NCBI GenBank assembly: GCA_009741485.1
Contig: CM019237.1
Location: 52,192,252-52,256,251 of the forward strand
DNA: 64,000 bases
DNA from: Malurus cyaneus samueli
Taxonomy: Eukaryota; Chordata; Aves; Passeriformes; Maluridae
Direction: 5' to 3'
Below are positions 28,001-43,000 of this stretch, piece after piece. Both the position numbers and the translations under genes were made by a program. The notes under the pieces are model-generated. The model worked only from the letters and a program-made list of their open reading frames with translations, was not told the origin of the DNA and did no database searches. The stretch's first letter is position 1, and the number at the start of each line of letters is the position of its first letter.

Positions 28001-31000
28001 CATGTGTTCATACACACACTCCCACAGAAATATATGTCTGGTTTCATCCCCATTTTATATTCCTCTCATGTAGTATTCTAAGTATGATTTGATGAACCAC
28101 CTGTATGGACAAGCATTATTTTTCTGACAATAGCTGAACCCAGTGTCTAAAACATAACACTCAGGAAAATACAGCCCAGAAGAGGTTTTACCTCCTCTCA
28201 GTGATTCCTAGAAGATCCAGAAAGATGTGTTCTTTTAAAGCCTATCTAGTTCACTCATTTGTATGCTCAGTTCCACCAAATCAGTACAAAATCATATTAT
28301 CTTGTGAAAAAATGGCAAGCAGTTAGAGACATCCACCACAGAAACAAAGAGGTTGTTTCTGATTTGATCCATGAAAGCTTTGGGTCCATCTGATTTGTCT
28401 GCAACAGCTCTCACAGCAGTACCCAGTGGGATTTAGATTTCTTGCCAGGAACTCCACTAAACCAATACTTTCTACCAAAAAGTGACAGCTGGCCTAAGGT
28501 CTGCCTGGTTCAGGAATGGACACAGGAATGACAGTGCTGTGACGTTCAGGTATCAAGGCAGTAAAAGTCAAATTTTAAACAAAACCATGCATGCAGCTTT
28601 TTTTTTTTTTTTGTTAAAAACATGAGTCCAAACTCACTATTATTAAGGTAGAAGATGACATTATGATTTCAAGTTTTTACCATAGCTGACAATTCAGTTG
28701 TTAAAAAAATATTCCCATTGATTCTTGGGCCCCCTAAAGCCTGTCCCTTCCCTGAGTTCATGTTCTCTGCCACTAAAGTTATGAAAATAACCTTTTCATA
28801 GGGAATCTGCAGAAGGTCCAAGACGACCAAGTGGGCACCCATATTTTTCAGTAAACGTTGCTGCTGATTCCGACATTTTTTATTCTGAATGCAAAGTCTG
28901 CTGAGTCGAATCAAAATCTGTGAATAATAAAAAAAAAACCCAAGTAAATAAGCATGCAAGCAAGAAAAGAACCAGTCATGTCCCACAAAACCAAAGAAAG
29001 ATACTTTATTTAAAAATAATTACTAAATCTACTAATCAAATAGGTATGTCAAGCAAGTTTCTTGGCAGATATACCAACCTCTTTAACAATATTGTAGTTA
29101 TTGCTTTTAATGCTGTCTATCTGTGGTTTTTTGGTCCCATCCTGTATTGGGCTCAAAATATTTGACTCCTGTAATAAAGAACACATGACAAGTGGAGATT
29201 TATTGCAACTTATTGAATTAATTGTGTTTAATAGCAGTAAGTGACAAAGTATCCCAGCAGCTCATAAGGAATTGACATAACACAGGTAATAAAGAATGAC
29301 TCATTTATTCTTTATCCACCAGTGAAAAGATTTGCATTCATTCCTACATTTGTTTCAAATTTCCAAGGTAATTTGAGGCAATTACTCTATGCCTTCATGT
29401 TCCTGATCATTTTGAAAGAGAGCATGTCCCTAAATCGCAGAACAGACACACCAAGGAATTTAAACACTGCAAGAAGATGGACCAAAAGTGTATTTCAGTA
29501 GTGACCACATGTTCCAAAAATCTGTAATACAGCTGGAAGGATTACAAAATCTGTATGTGAACACTAAGGAGTCTGGAGGAAGAGCTTAAGACAACTTCTG
29601 CAGTTAAGCAGGGTGGAGTCCTTAACAGCACAGGAACAAGCAGCACGCGGAAATTAGAGATGTTCCTCCCCGAAGGGGATGCTTCTGCTCCTGTCTCTGG
29701 ATGATGCAGGAAAGGATTTAAAAAACAAATAGAAACCATATGTTAAACTGCAGCATCAAGTCATGACGCCGTATGCTCTGGGCCTTGGCTCCTGGAAAGC
29801 CCCAGCTGGGTATGATAAATAAGAGAAATCAAGTCAGCAAGTAACTGCCAACACCCACGCACCTTTCCATGCATGCATCTCAATCAAAACACGGGAGAAT
29901 GTGTACACAAATACTGCCACTAAGAATACTGCCAGTGTTGGGGGTTTTTCTGCTGTCAGCTGTGGTAAGTCTTTCTTAACTGGCAACAAAAAAAATAAAA
30001 TTGAAAGACTGGACTTCGGATGCTGAAATTATAAAGCATGAAGAAAAACTCTAGCAAACCTTGAGACTGAGTCACAGTGCAACCACAAGGGTGTAAGCCA
30101 GTGTAACAGCATAAAAAAAAAAAGAAGATACAGGTGCACTTCTGAGTTTCATTGGTCCTCAAACTTCCTACTGTTTTACAGAAGAGAAATACGCTAAAAC
30201 ACACATATGCATGTCAAGCTGAATGTTTATACATCCTGAAGCCTCTCTCTGAACTTTCTTAGCTGATGGTGAAGTTCGGGAGTTCTATAAATCCCATCTG
30301 GTCCTAATTTCCAGTGAGGTAAGAACAGCTGCACCACTTGGCCATGGAAATTGTTTATAAGCATGTCAGCACTGCTTTTCAGCCATACTGATCTATGTAA
30401 CAAGAGTGGATTTTATTTGTTTAGCTTTGTTAGTATGCAGGCTGCCATCTCTCTAGCTGTTTGAATCAATACTTTGGGAGATATTTCAGGGGTTTGCTAT
30501 AATTAAGCACCCTTCTTCATTCTGGGATTGTGGGTTAACCAAGATTAATTTACCTGCTAGTTTTATCAGCATTCTTCCTCCATCAAAGTAGTTTTATAAT
30601 CCACGTGAACTATATGTCTTATCTGGAAATACTGATCAGTATTAAAGTGCTGAATCTATCCTTTCTCTTAACAAAATAAAAAGTTGTTTATTGAACCCAT
30701 AAGAGTATGCCAGGGATGTAGTTACCAAGAGATAATCACACCACTGGGACACCAAAGACACTCAGTTGCATATCTTGCCTCGTTATGCCCCGTGATAGAC
30801 ATTCTCTGTCACACTTTTCCACAGGGAACAGGCAGGCATAGAGATCTCAGTGAGAGAGGCTCTCACCTGAGTACCTCACCTCTAGAAAATCACATTTTCT
30901 GAAAAAGACTACTTCCTCTATTCATAAAATTCCTGGAATACTGCTCAGCATCAGTCTTAGGTCCTGTCTCGCCAGCCCCAATGGAATCCCAGATTCCAGC

Positions 31001-34000
31001 ATTCTGTTGGAGCAGTTCCCCACCACTGAATAGCCACCCTCATCCCAGCAGGACAGCAGAGAAAGGCACTTGTCAGTGTCCCCATGATGCAGCTTTGGCC
31101 TCTACAGGATGTATTTCCTTACCAGGGGAATGAGAGACAAACTCACAGGTCTCTATTCACAGCCTCAACCTACATGTGATGTTTGTTCAAACATTCCCAG
31201 AACCAAAGCAAAATGCCACAGAGCAGAAAAGCATGGAAGTGAGGGATCACCAGGTGCTTACGGGTGCTGAAAATTTAGACCACTTGAAACTTCACTGCTC
31301 CTCAGCAGATGGCAATAATGATAAATTCCATAAATGCTATTGCACTCTATTCCAGCTTCACATTTCACTAAGGCTGTTTCTCCTCCTCAGAGCTGAGTTT
31401 CTGGTGCTACACCAGCAAAGCATCCTCCAGGGACAAGACAATAAAAATCACACTTTCCATGGTCTGGCATATCCACAGATCCAGAGCACCCTTCCCAGAG
31501 AGAAACAAGTGAACAGGCTTTATCTGCTTTCCCCTGCTCAAGCAGGGCTCTTATTGAGTGAGCTCAATTTCAGCATTTCTTCCTAACCCTACGTGGTGTC
31601 TCATTTATGTCTGACCTAACTCCATGTACTCTTTCCAACTCTGATCTACAGTTCCTATCAAGACAGTCCTGCATGGATGTAAGACCTGACATTTTTCCTG
31701 TGGAGTACTCTGGATACTTTTATAAGAACAAGGCCTTTTTTCTACAAATCCATTTCTGGAGTTACATGACTTTAAAAAAAATAAGGTCCACAGGTTATGA
31801 TAGTAAGCTGAAAACAAATACTCAGGAAGACTTAGGCAAAAAAAAAATTATATGTTTAAACTCTTTTGCACATCTTTCAACATGCTTCATGTGACAACAG
31901 GTATTTCAATTTAACATGAGTGTTCTGGCATGTCATTTAAGCCCCTGTGTGCACTTTAATGTTGTTTGGGAAAAATTAAGCACAGGCAAATGAAGCATAT
32001 TCCCTTAAGACCTAGAGGTTCATCCAGCTCTGACTACCCAGTATCCATTCCAAGGAAGCATGGATCTCATGGGATTTTTATCTGCTTAAAGCTAGCCACC
32101 TGCTTCACACGTTGTAGACGATGCCCCACATTACACCTCCTACATCTGACTAAAGACCTCAAAGAGAGTATTGACTATCTAACATTATTTTTTCTGCCAG
32201 GTAAAAAACATTCCTGACTGTTAGAGAATAATTTAGCAGGGAAAAAAAAAAAAAAACAAAGAAGGACAAGGTTCTGAGCTATTCTAACCTGGCACAGCTC
32301 TCAGGGAATTACCAGCAGATGATCTAACCAGCAGATTACGTATTACTGCTCTGATACAATAATCTCTCTGATCTGCCAGAGATAATATTGTGCATCTACT
32401 GAGGCACTCCTAATCCATCCAGACCCACAGGTGTCTCATGGGGAAAAAAACACTCAAAATATCCCATTGAGAGATGCCTCTGTTTCAAATACATTGTTTT
32501 GCCCCTTTTTCCTGGAGTTCCCTTGCTATCAGGGCTACCCATAGGAATAAAAAGGATTTTATTACACTTTTTAAATGTATTACAGCTAAAAAACTTTGTA
32601 ATACTGCTGCAGTTCTGTTTTCTGTTTCCCCGTTATCTTTTCAATTAATTAAATATATGAAGGAACATTTTCTTTCCTACTAGAAAGCTGTGCTTGAGGA
32701 AAGAATGTAGGAAATACCACATATTTAAGCTCCAAGTCCAGATTCCTCCCTACTTCTGACACCACTCAATGCAGATAAGATAGAGCAGAAAAGGAGCAGG
32801 ACCTTACACCGTTGCAAAAAGTTGGGATTCTTCCTTGAAGTGTTGGATTTACCCCCATGTGAAGCCACCAGAATCTGCTTTCCCATCTAAAGGGCCACGT
32901 GTGTGTCACAGATATTTGCAACCATCCTCTCTCTTCTCCATGGCTCCAACCTTTTCCTAATGTTTGGCCTCCACAAAGCTGTATAACCTCTACTTGGCTT
33001 TCTACTACGCTTCCCCTGGAGGCATCTTTACCATCTCTCTTTACACCAGGAAAGCAAACAAGGAAAATGCTATTCAGAAATCACAGTTGTTCAACTCTCC
33101 CCCACCTCCTCTGAGGAAAATGGAAAAGTGGGAATAAATATTAGCAGGAAAGCCTGCTCTATCAACTCTTATGCCACAAACCTCAATCACAGCAGCATTT
33201 TGTGTTTTCCTAAAAGCTCATGTTATAGCTAAATTATTACATAGTGACTTCAGTTTTCACTGAAAAGCAAAATTTTAAAAATCCAAACAATGAAATAAAA
33301 AAAAAAATTAAGATAAAAAAGAAAGAGATCTTCAAGGTCCTAGATTCAAGTTTTAGAGCTTCTCAAATCAGACTATATCCCAAGAAAGTGGTATGACAAG
33401 GCCTAAAGATACGAAAATATTAGTTCACCTATAAAGTCTCAACATTCTTAGGTCAATCTCAATTTGGTGAAGAGGGGAACTACTTATGATTTTTGAAAGT
33501 ATGGGTTTGATTGTGCTCCTCTCCCTTAGCTGCAGGACAATGTCTACTCCTCCTTTCTTCCAGCGAGTCAACCCAACTGCCAGCAGATGACTCCCAGATT
33601 ATTTCCAGAGTGCTGCTGTGCATTGTGGCTTGCACCCAGGAAGGAAGGCAGCTCTGTGACATAAGAATGCAGTTACTGAAAGCAGCAGGACAGATTATTG
33701 AATACATTGATTACAGAGGTTTTATTTCCTTTTCTGTCTGTTCCTAGAACTCAGCCAGAATACTGCACATTCTCGCTTTGCCGCTTTGCTTAACCAGGCC
33801 ACGATTTTTACAGTTGTTCATTAAACAACCTCTCAATATTTAAACAATTCTAAGAGCAAAGGCTTTAAACCCACCTCCATTGGCTCTTCTCCCCCTTTGG
33901 TTTGATTGTCGCCCACTTCTCCACTCTCATAATTGCTGTTCTTCTCAACCCACAGTTCTGATTTTTCTACAGTCAAACGTAGCTGATCAAGATCAGCCTT

Positions 34001-37000
34001 GATTTGCTTGTAGTTATCCACATCTTGATTGGACACCAGCAACTGAACCTGGAAACAGAGGAAATCGTAAAGCTATTAGAGCAGTAGCACCAGCACTTAG
34101 GGCTGGGTAATTTGCTTGACAGTTTCCATTCTGAGCCTCTCTTTTCAGGTGCTTTATGCAACCCTTCCTATGCAATTGACACAAGGCACTCACAGGCTTT
34201 TAGCCTCCATTCATCAAAAACCATTAACAGAGCCAGAGATTGTAGTTGCCCAAAACAGGATAGTTACAATATTCACAACATCCTCTCACCTTCTTGAAAG
34301 CACTGCAAAACATTTTCAGCACAAGCATATTTACAGGCTCTGGAGTTCTATGCAAGGTTAGCTCTGATGCACTCATTATGATACTCATGACATTAAAACA
34401 ATACAGCTACACACTATTAAAGCAACAGTTAGAAACAGCTAATGCTTCAGCATTGCACTTCAGAAGAAAAAGAAATGGATGATATGACAAGGAATCAGGG
34501 CATCCAAAGAAAAGCCAGAATGGCCAGCAGTTTTAACCTACACCATCATGACAAAATATTGAAAAATAAAAGACTTTAACACTGTTAGGCCAGCTTAGAA
34601 AAACTTCTTTGAATGTAGTTGACAAATTGACTTTCAGGTTCATGGAATTTCTCACCATCTGAGTGGTTGCCACTTATTAAGATTAATTTCATTTTTTCCT
34701 TTCTCTGTACTGCTCAGATTAGCTGGGTTTTTCACTGTTATGTGCAGTTCTTGATTTAGCATGATCTACACGTTTTCTTTCTTTGTAACACTGTCTGTTC
34801 TCCCAAGATTATTAATGAAGATAATATTCAAAAAACTAACAGCAGTCTTTACAGCAAATTAATAAACACTTAAGAAATCATACTTATGTAAAAGATTAAG
34901 GGTCACTGACAACACTGATAGGGATGTTCTTTTTAAAAGCATGTTACATCCAGGCAAATATTCACTATTTTGTTATATAAAGTTTTCATCGTAATTATCG
35001 CTCTTGGCTTGGCAAAACCTTGTTATTTTACAGAGTTTATAAATGCTGCTTATCTGCAGACATTCTTATTCCATGTTCTGTACAGTCGTTGCTGTTTATT
35101 TCTCAATTAGTCTTTTCCATCCTTCACAAAATCATGTTAAGCAACTCAGTGTTTGCTTACCTGGGAATAACAGCTATTTATGCAACTAACCAGCGCAGCC
35201 TAACTTTAAATACCTGGTGGGAGGCCATTATGCTGCACAACAAAAACATTAAACAAAAGCCTGTCAGGTCTTTATCATTCATCTGTTTTTACAGGAGAGA
35301 AACCTCCCCATGTTACATAACGATGAGACAACACGCTACCAAGCTCCTGAAATAAGCATCAGATGGTCTTATCAACATATGCTACAAAGGGTTACGTAAC
35401 AGAGACGTCTCTGTCATGCAGCCCCATGACATCAGATCTCCCCATCCTAATCCACTGACACATGGAGCCTGCACATGCACCGCTACCAGAGGGAAAGAAG
35501 AAAAGCTGAAAGCAGGCTTGGCTCTGTTCCTGCCTTCCTGCTATTTGGGTACGTCTGTATCAGGCAGGGCAGCACTGTGAAAAGACACCTGACCTAGAAC
35601 TGGAGGCACCAGGTGAATAACAACAGAGCTTGGTACCCAGCCTGAGTAGTCCTGAAGACAGGGGGGTCTTGCTGCTGACTCGGGGACACTGCTTGCCAAA
35701 CGTGAGGCACTAGCTCTGTCCCTGAGGGATCAACGTGAGAGGCTCACCACAGACCTGCATTTTCCCTAATGGATGCAATGCCAGAAATAACTGTTTCTAG
35801 GGACACAGAACTATAATATACACCAGCACATTAGGCCAAGGAACTCTGCTGATACTGGACCTCTAAGGAAGTAACACTGTCATGCAACAAGCAGCAATTT
35901 AAGTAGCAGAGCAGCCTTTGCAAAGGTTCTTGTATTCAGTGTCCTGGGATAATGCTCTGCCCATCCATACCTGTTTAAATGCTTGCAGAACTTCTGCTCT
36001 CTGGCTGAAGTGTTTGAACAGCAGGTGCAGAGCTCCTGAGAGCAACGGGGGGTAGTCGTGCATGATGAGGTGAATGAGGACCCGTAAAAAAGTTCTGCCC
36101 CCTTCATCATCAAGCTGAACTGCATTCTTTTCCTTTCTGGGACAGAAATGGGGAGAAAAAGACCAAATAAAGTAAAGTAAATAAGAAAAAATAAAATGTT
36201 TTGAGATAAATATGCCTCTACACACAATCTTCACTTGACAGAGCTCTTAAAATCAAATCGAACACACTAGAGGAAGGAAACTATAAATATAATTTTAACA
36301 TATTGTATAAGGACTTATATACTATAGTTATATGCTGTTGCAGCAATGTTGTAGCAGAATGGACTTTATGGAACAAAAGCAAATCATCTATGAAATGTGT
36401 CAAACATTGTGATTAAAATCTATATTGCAAAAACATTCACTTATGTGTTGGATAAATTAAGCCAGGCTCATCCCCATTCCAAACTAAATGAAGTAAACTG
36501 CATTTCATCAGAGATTAATTTGACCCTTTTCTTTTCACTCCTTCCCTTTTCAGCTGCTATTAAAATTTCATTTAAGAAAAAAATAAGATAAAAAATAGCA
36601 AGAATTGCCAAAAGCATCATATTTTTGGAATCATATACATAATGTGGAATGGCAGAAAGCAGATTTACACTTAACATATCAAAGCAGAAATAATGTTTCC
36701 AAGAAACCATTCGGTCTCTCTGTTCATTTTAAAGATGCAGATGCCAAGGGCTGTGTGTTGTTTTACATTGTGGGAGTTCAGGGAGAGGCCTGGAGGCATT
36801 GCTTGTGCTGGTAAAGATTAAGAATGCATGAGGGACTGAGAGAGGAAAGATCACTGTGCCCATATCACAGATCCTTCTCCTTAGCTCCAAGAAAAACTTT
36901 AAAGTCTATGGCCTTGTCTAAATGGAATTAATTTTTACTGGTACACTTATAATTATATCCATAAAATTAAACCAATACAGTGATAATGGTAGTAACTCTC

Positions 37001-40000
37001 CAGTGTGAGTATTTTCCGTGGAGCTATTTTTCTGTTCACAGCATAGCTGAAATCCCTTCCAAAACTCTGCAGGCTAACTTGGGATCTACAGGCCTCTGGT
37101 GGTCCAGGAGATCATGGCAAGTGGTCCACTCCTGATCTGAGGAGTCACAGGAGATTATTGTTGACACAATTTTTCCAGTGCGTTTGAACACCAAGTGCAA
37201 TGACACCAGGTCATGAATGGTCTATGAGAAATACTGAGAGACTGTTGCCATAAGACACAGCAGAAAAAAAAGGGGTTTTTCAGCACCATGGGAGGCATTA
37301 TAAGATAAATAGATGAGGGTAGTTTAGCCCAATACACCATTTCCCAGCTGCCTTTGGGAACATGACAAAAACTTTGCACCAACTCTCTTGCAACAAAGAG
37401 GGTGGTCATACTCAATCCCACACCCTTCCAGACCAGCTGGGCTGTTTGATTGAAATCCGGGTCTTTCCTGCAACATTTCTGTTCAAATATGGCTTATGCA
37501 ACAACAAGCAGGCAAAGGAAGAGAAAGGGCTATAAAAATGAGTACAGAATAAACAGAGATTGTCCATGAGAAATACCAGGGTGAACAAATCTATATATGT
37601 ATATATCCATGGAAATAAAACTTGAGAGAATATACCTGCCAGCAAACATGGTTTCAGCCTGAGCTGCAATTTCATCTATGTCAGGAACAATTGCTGGGAA
37701 AAAAACAGAAGAAAAAATTAAAAATAAAAAAAGGCAATGATCATTGTTTAATGTGCACAGCAAAATGAAATTCCGTTCCCCTTTAAAGCAGATGGTATCA
37801 AGTAAAGGTCTAACTAGTCATTCCCCAACTAGGCAAAACTCACTTTCTGCAAGAGTAGCAGAGAGCAAAAGTATATGGTGCAGAGTTAAATTGTGTATTA
37901 CTGTTCCTGAGGAAGAGAATTGTAGTGATGAACCAAGACCACATGTGCTAGGAATTGCACTAGCCACCAACAAGAACGCACAAATGACACAGATTACCAA
38001 ACTTTTACATAGTTTGTTACATGAGCCAACCCCAACAAAGCATATACATGAACTTTAGAATATTTGCCATAAAACAAATTATTTACCACAGCCTTATTTT
38101 GCTTTAATGACTTTAATATAACTTATTATTTAAGACTTCAGTACCCCTGTATTACAGATGTGCCCACCTCCAACTGGAGCAATTCTCCCCTACTTGCAGG
38201 AGATCACACAGACCTTTTAAGCACTTCTGTGGGCATGGGAAGGCTCCCTGGAAAGCCAAATCATTCCTGTACCAGGTTCACCCAACATAAACATGTCCTC
38301 ACCCATCCCCAACCATTCTCCATTATCTGCCCTCCATTCCATTTGTCACCATGCAGTGTTTTGGGAAGAGCACAAATAAAAGGACAAAATATAGTGGAAA
38401 AAAATAATCACTTTCTTGTTAGAGGAGGACAGGCCATCAAAAAAAAAGAAGTGAAATTCCTTAAAATTTTTATTTTTTTAAAAAGCTTTTCAACTTGCAG
38501 CAGCCTGTGTCTTTCTGGTGTAGTTAAGCTCATTGTCTGCAGTCGCCTACCCAGAATTATTTTGCATTGAAAGAGAGCAGCAAGGTTTACCTGAGGCAGT
38601 CCCTGATGTGTCAGATGGGGATGATGGAGAGCAATCAACATTTTCAGTGTTTTCCCCAAACTCTCTCTTATAGATAGACAGCATGTAGGAAATTCGGTAG
38701 TCCAGTCTAACACTGAGAATAAACTANTAAGTAAATTAATTTAAGTCCACTATGAAAAAACAACCCCTTTCATCCACCAGTCTTCTATGACTTCTTTCAT
38801 TTTTACCCTGCTCATCCTGAGACATGTTGAACTCTGCCCTATGGATTGCTGAGTACCAAGAAGCAGACTGGATGCATCCAGGGGCTCCAACACACTGCCT
38901 TGTCCTCACTGCCTGTGAGCTAGACCAGAACCTTCAAACCCATGCTGACACCAATTATTTCACATTTCAGCTGGACTTCCAATGCCCCATGAAAGTAAGA
39001 AGTGGAGTGGGATAGAGGGCAAGTACAACAGGCTTAAGGCTCACCCTCTCAGATGCCTGACAAATGCCCTTTTTTTCCTCAGCTGTGAAACTGAGGAAAT
39101 TCATACAGGAAAAGTCCTAATTCAGAGCTGGAAGTGCTGCTTTTACATTGGAACAGTAAGGAAAATAACTAGGCTGAAAGCATTAGTACCAAATTAAGGG
39201 CTGACACTTATACACATGGATGCCTCTTAGCCACAAGAACAAAATCAAACACCTTTAAGATCATTTAACATATTTTACAACCAGCAGGGATAAAATATAT
39301 ATGCTGAGTTTCCAAGGCTGAGGCGACAGGTGATCTGAAAGGTGACTTAGCAAATGGTGGCAACCTGTTTCTTTGATCTACAGCTAAAGTCAACATGATT
39401 TCCAGACCTGCTGTAATAGGAATTGTCTGTTTTGGTGCCATGATAACCAATACCCTAGAATTGTACAAGAAAGATTTTTAAAAGTAAAAATTTCCCAAGT
39501 CCATACGTAGTTGTCTAAGTCTATCAGACCATCTGTTTAATTCTGGCTCAGGGCAGAAGAGAAACTCATAAATTAAAAAATCTTTACTTAAAGCAATAGG
39601 AAAATATGTTGAGAATTAAATTACTATAAACTGAAATATTTCTGAGAATAGAATAGTTTTAATCACAATTGTACTTGCTATGCATGTTAGCACAATAAAT
39701 CTAAAATATTCTTACTCACCTTTGAGACTAATAACACAGGTAACATGATTTAAATGAATCCTTCTTCATTGCATTTTAAATGAAACTGAATTGTTTTGTA
39801 TTTCTTGTGTGCTAGGATCATATAGATGCACATTTATTGTGATTCACCCAACATATGACAACTTGCTTATCTGAAGTGATTTGACCATGTGACTAATCCT
39901 TAACTAACAAACCACAGATTAAGTAACAAATTAGGATTAAGTACTCTCCAATCCTGGGTGCTCTTGCACTGAATGTGCTGTCAAAAAGGAAAGGATGAGA

Positions 40001-43000
40001 CAAAATGTGATTCCTTCAGGGAATGCCCAGGCCAAGGTCCTGGGATCATCCTGGCATTGACCAGGAAAGCAATGTACAGAGAGAAATTTAGTCTTAAAAA
40101 AAAAAATAAGAAAAGAAAATGAGAAGCAATACACATGAACGGTATTATTTAGGTCATATAACTTCATAACGTTCTTTCACTCCACATTTTAAACAAAAGG
40201 AGCTCTGGAACCAAAAGATGCAGTATTGAGTATATTCTAACAATTGATAGCCTTTCAAAAGACAAGTAATTAGAGTCATCTAAATCATTTACGAGCAGTC
40301 AGAACAAATGGAATCCTTCAAAAGTGACATTGGTAGCAACAAATCCAGAGAATTTATAGAAAACACCAAAACATTCCTTCAGGGCCTAAGTGTTGCAGGA
40401 AACAGGGATTCGATACACAGAGCAAACGTGTGCCAGTTCCCTCATTAACAGCACAAAGTGAAAACTGCATCTCAGGAGGCAGGCTGGTGTCACACAGCCT
40501 GTCAGGTCAGCTGGGAGAAAATCACAGCAGCCCACAGACTGTTCTCAGTCCAACTGTGGAAATCTGAAATGCACCTGCACAGCCTCGCACAACTTCAGTG
40601 GGGCCAGGGAGAGCTCTACCCTTCATCCAACTTTTGCAACAGGGGTGTCAGATATTTCAAACAGGCAACTACCCCAGTGTAAACTGAGTGTAAAGAAACT
40701 GGAAACAGACAAGCTGTCTTCAGGAAATACTAGCGAGGCTGATTAGAGCACAAGTTCTGATGTTCCGCAGCTACAGTGAGAAAGTTTCTGCAGCATCTCG
40801 TTCCTTCAAAAGTGAAGTTGGTACAACAGGATGGGGACCACAACTGTCCAGTTGTTCACACAGAGGAGTATTCCTCCTCACATCAAAGAGTTATTTCTAA
40901 ATGAGCAACCCAGTGAATAGTAAGAACAGTAGGTAACAGACCTTGCCACTATGTAAAGAAAGAGCCATGAAATGACTGCTATGTAATATTCCACCCCTCT
41001 TTATTACCTGCAAAATCTCTATGATTTTCAATTTGGTGTCCATTACGATCACATCTTCACTGTCTGCTGTGCTGGCTTGCTTGCTTGGGTGAATGCTTGG
41101 CTGTATGTCAGGGGTACTGATGGGAAACACAGACCCTCTGCTCAGCACCATTTGGGTCATCATCTCTCCTACCCCGTGGATGGTCCTCATAACATTGTTT
41201 CCTATGCATTAAACAAAAGTACAGACATATTTGCTATGAGTAAAGCTTGTTTACGAAGCTATCACACATACACCCATGTTGTCAAATCCCTTTCCAGTCT
41301 CAACAGGCATACTGAAAAAGAAGCCCTCAATTCCTGAATTCATTCAAATTACCCAATTAGGCAGAAATTTTCTACACTGATTTTCCAAGACATCATTTCT
41401 TACAGGTCAACAGATGGTAAATATGCCAAAATATTTCCAGAGTTCTGTTAACATGTTCAACAAATGATAAAAAGTAGAGCTAAAGAAATCTCACCCATTC
41501 CTTTGCCTGAAGGTATATTACCCACATCCAAGATAATTTCTTAAAGAGGTTTGTTTAACTTCTTTTTAAGAAGACTTGCAAACTGAGTGTTGCATAACCA
41601 GTATCATACAGCACTGCTAGGCAAGAAATTCCAGTACATTAGAAACCTTCCATTGGTATTTTATTAATAACATCTATTGCTGCAATTTGTAGACATGTGG
41701 GAGGAGTTCATTTTCCAGGCCTGCTCCCAACTGATGTCTGCTCTGACTGAAATAATATTTGTGCTTGACAGCAAGGTTGCCTTTGGCCCTGCAGAAGCTG
41801 GAAGGAGACTGTCCAGGCATCTTATGTGTCACACTGAGAGACAATGAAGAGATGAGGCTGTTCCAGTCTCATCAATTGCTATATGAAGTTCAAATGACAG
41901 GTCACAACCCAAACCCAACCAGCACAACCACCCAAACATCTCCCTTCAAAAAAAAATCCCAGGAGAATGCCAGGCCTGAAGACTGTCCTGAAGGTCAAAC
42001 TAGTATCTGTAATCACAGTGCCCTTTGTGAGCTATTCATGAGGAAAAAATTATTCACACTTTTGTGGTAAAACCTTTATACAGTCTGGCTGAAATGGCAC
42101 CTGCCATTGATGCCCCTTTAGCAAAATCTACCAAAAAACACCATCTGTTCCCATAGATTATACTGGTCTTTATAGTGAACTTTGATGGGAAAAGCATCTC
42201 GGTGAAACAGTGACTTCCTTGCAAAGATGGGGAAAAGAAAGAATGAGAATATCGTGCTGCCTACCGACATGACTTATTTTCCTTTTTGCAAAGCATAGAC
42301 AGGAACTGATGGAGGAAAGGAAAGGAATGACAGCATCTCTGCAGAGGAAGAGTGCCAAGACCTAGACTACACTAAAGGCAAAGAAAAGACTGGAGACAAT
42401 GGAAACTTCAGGAATTCTGTAAAAAACAACTTCAGTCAATGGGGTTAATTATAATGAAACTATTTAAGACTACGAAAAGCCCAGAAGATATTCTTCTCAA
42501 AAACAACATACAACTGCAGTTTGTCCTAAATGAGGCAGAAGAATTCACTTCCTCTTGAAAAGTTCCAGCTCGCCCTTCAAGACAGAAGTCTACTTGTGTA
42601 GACTTCTAAAAAATTAGTGTCTTTTGGACAAGAAGACAGAAAACATCTTGGGTGAACCTAACGTTCCTGAAGAAGAAAGCTGGGATTTTACCTAGACCAT
42701 ATCTTGCTTATTTTTCAGCTATTACTGGGATGCTGCACAGGCATGGCAGGGGATGGGATTCAGCTCCTTCTGTGACCAAGGAATTAGTCACTCTCTCTGC
42801 ATTTCAGGGTGACCTCCATAAATGAGCAGACCACTTTTTCCACCTCTAGAAAGGACAGTGAGAGGCCTGCAATAGCAAAGACTGCCAGGCACTCAGCTAA
42901 TATTGGAGCCTAGAAAAGCATCTAGGAAATAAAAAGAAATGAGGTGACTGCTATCCTTTCCTGTACCCACAGAACCAGTGAACAAAGGTGGCACAAACTA

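Noticed and set aside
31176..31586. 136-codon plus-strand open frame
   Set aside because: Within intron N-O, no recognisable domain or homologue, composition like the surroundings; length is compatible with chance.
38160..38570. 136-codon plus-strand open frame
   Set aside because: Lies in intron K-L, has no similarity I can name, and ends in translated A/T-rich intron sequence.
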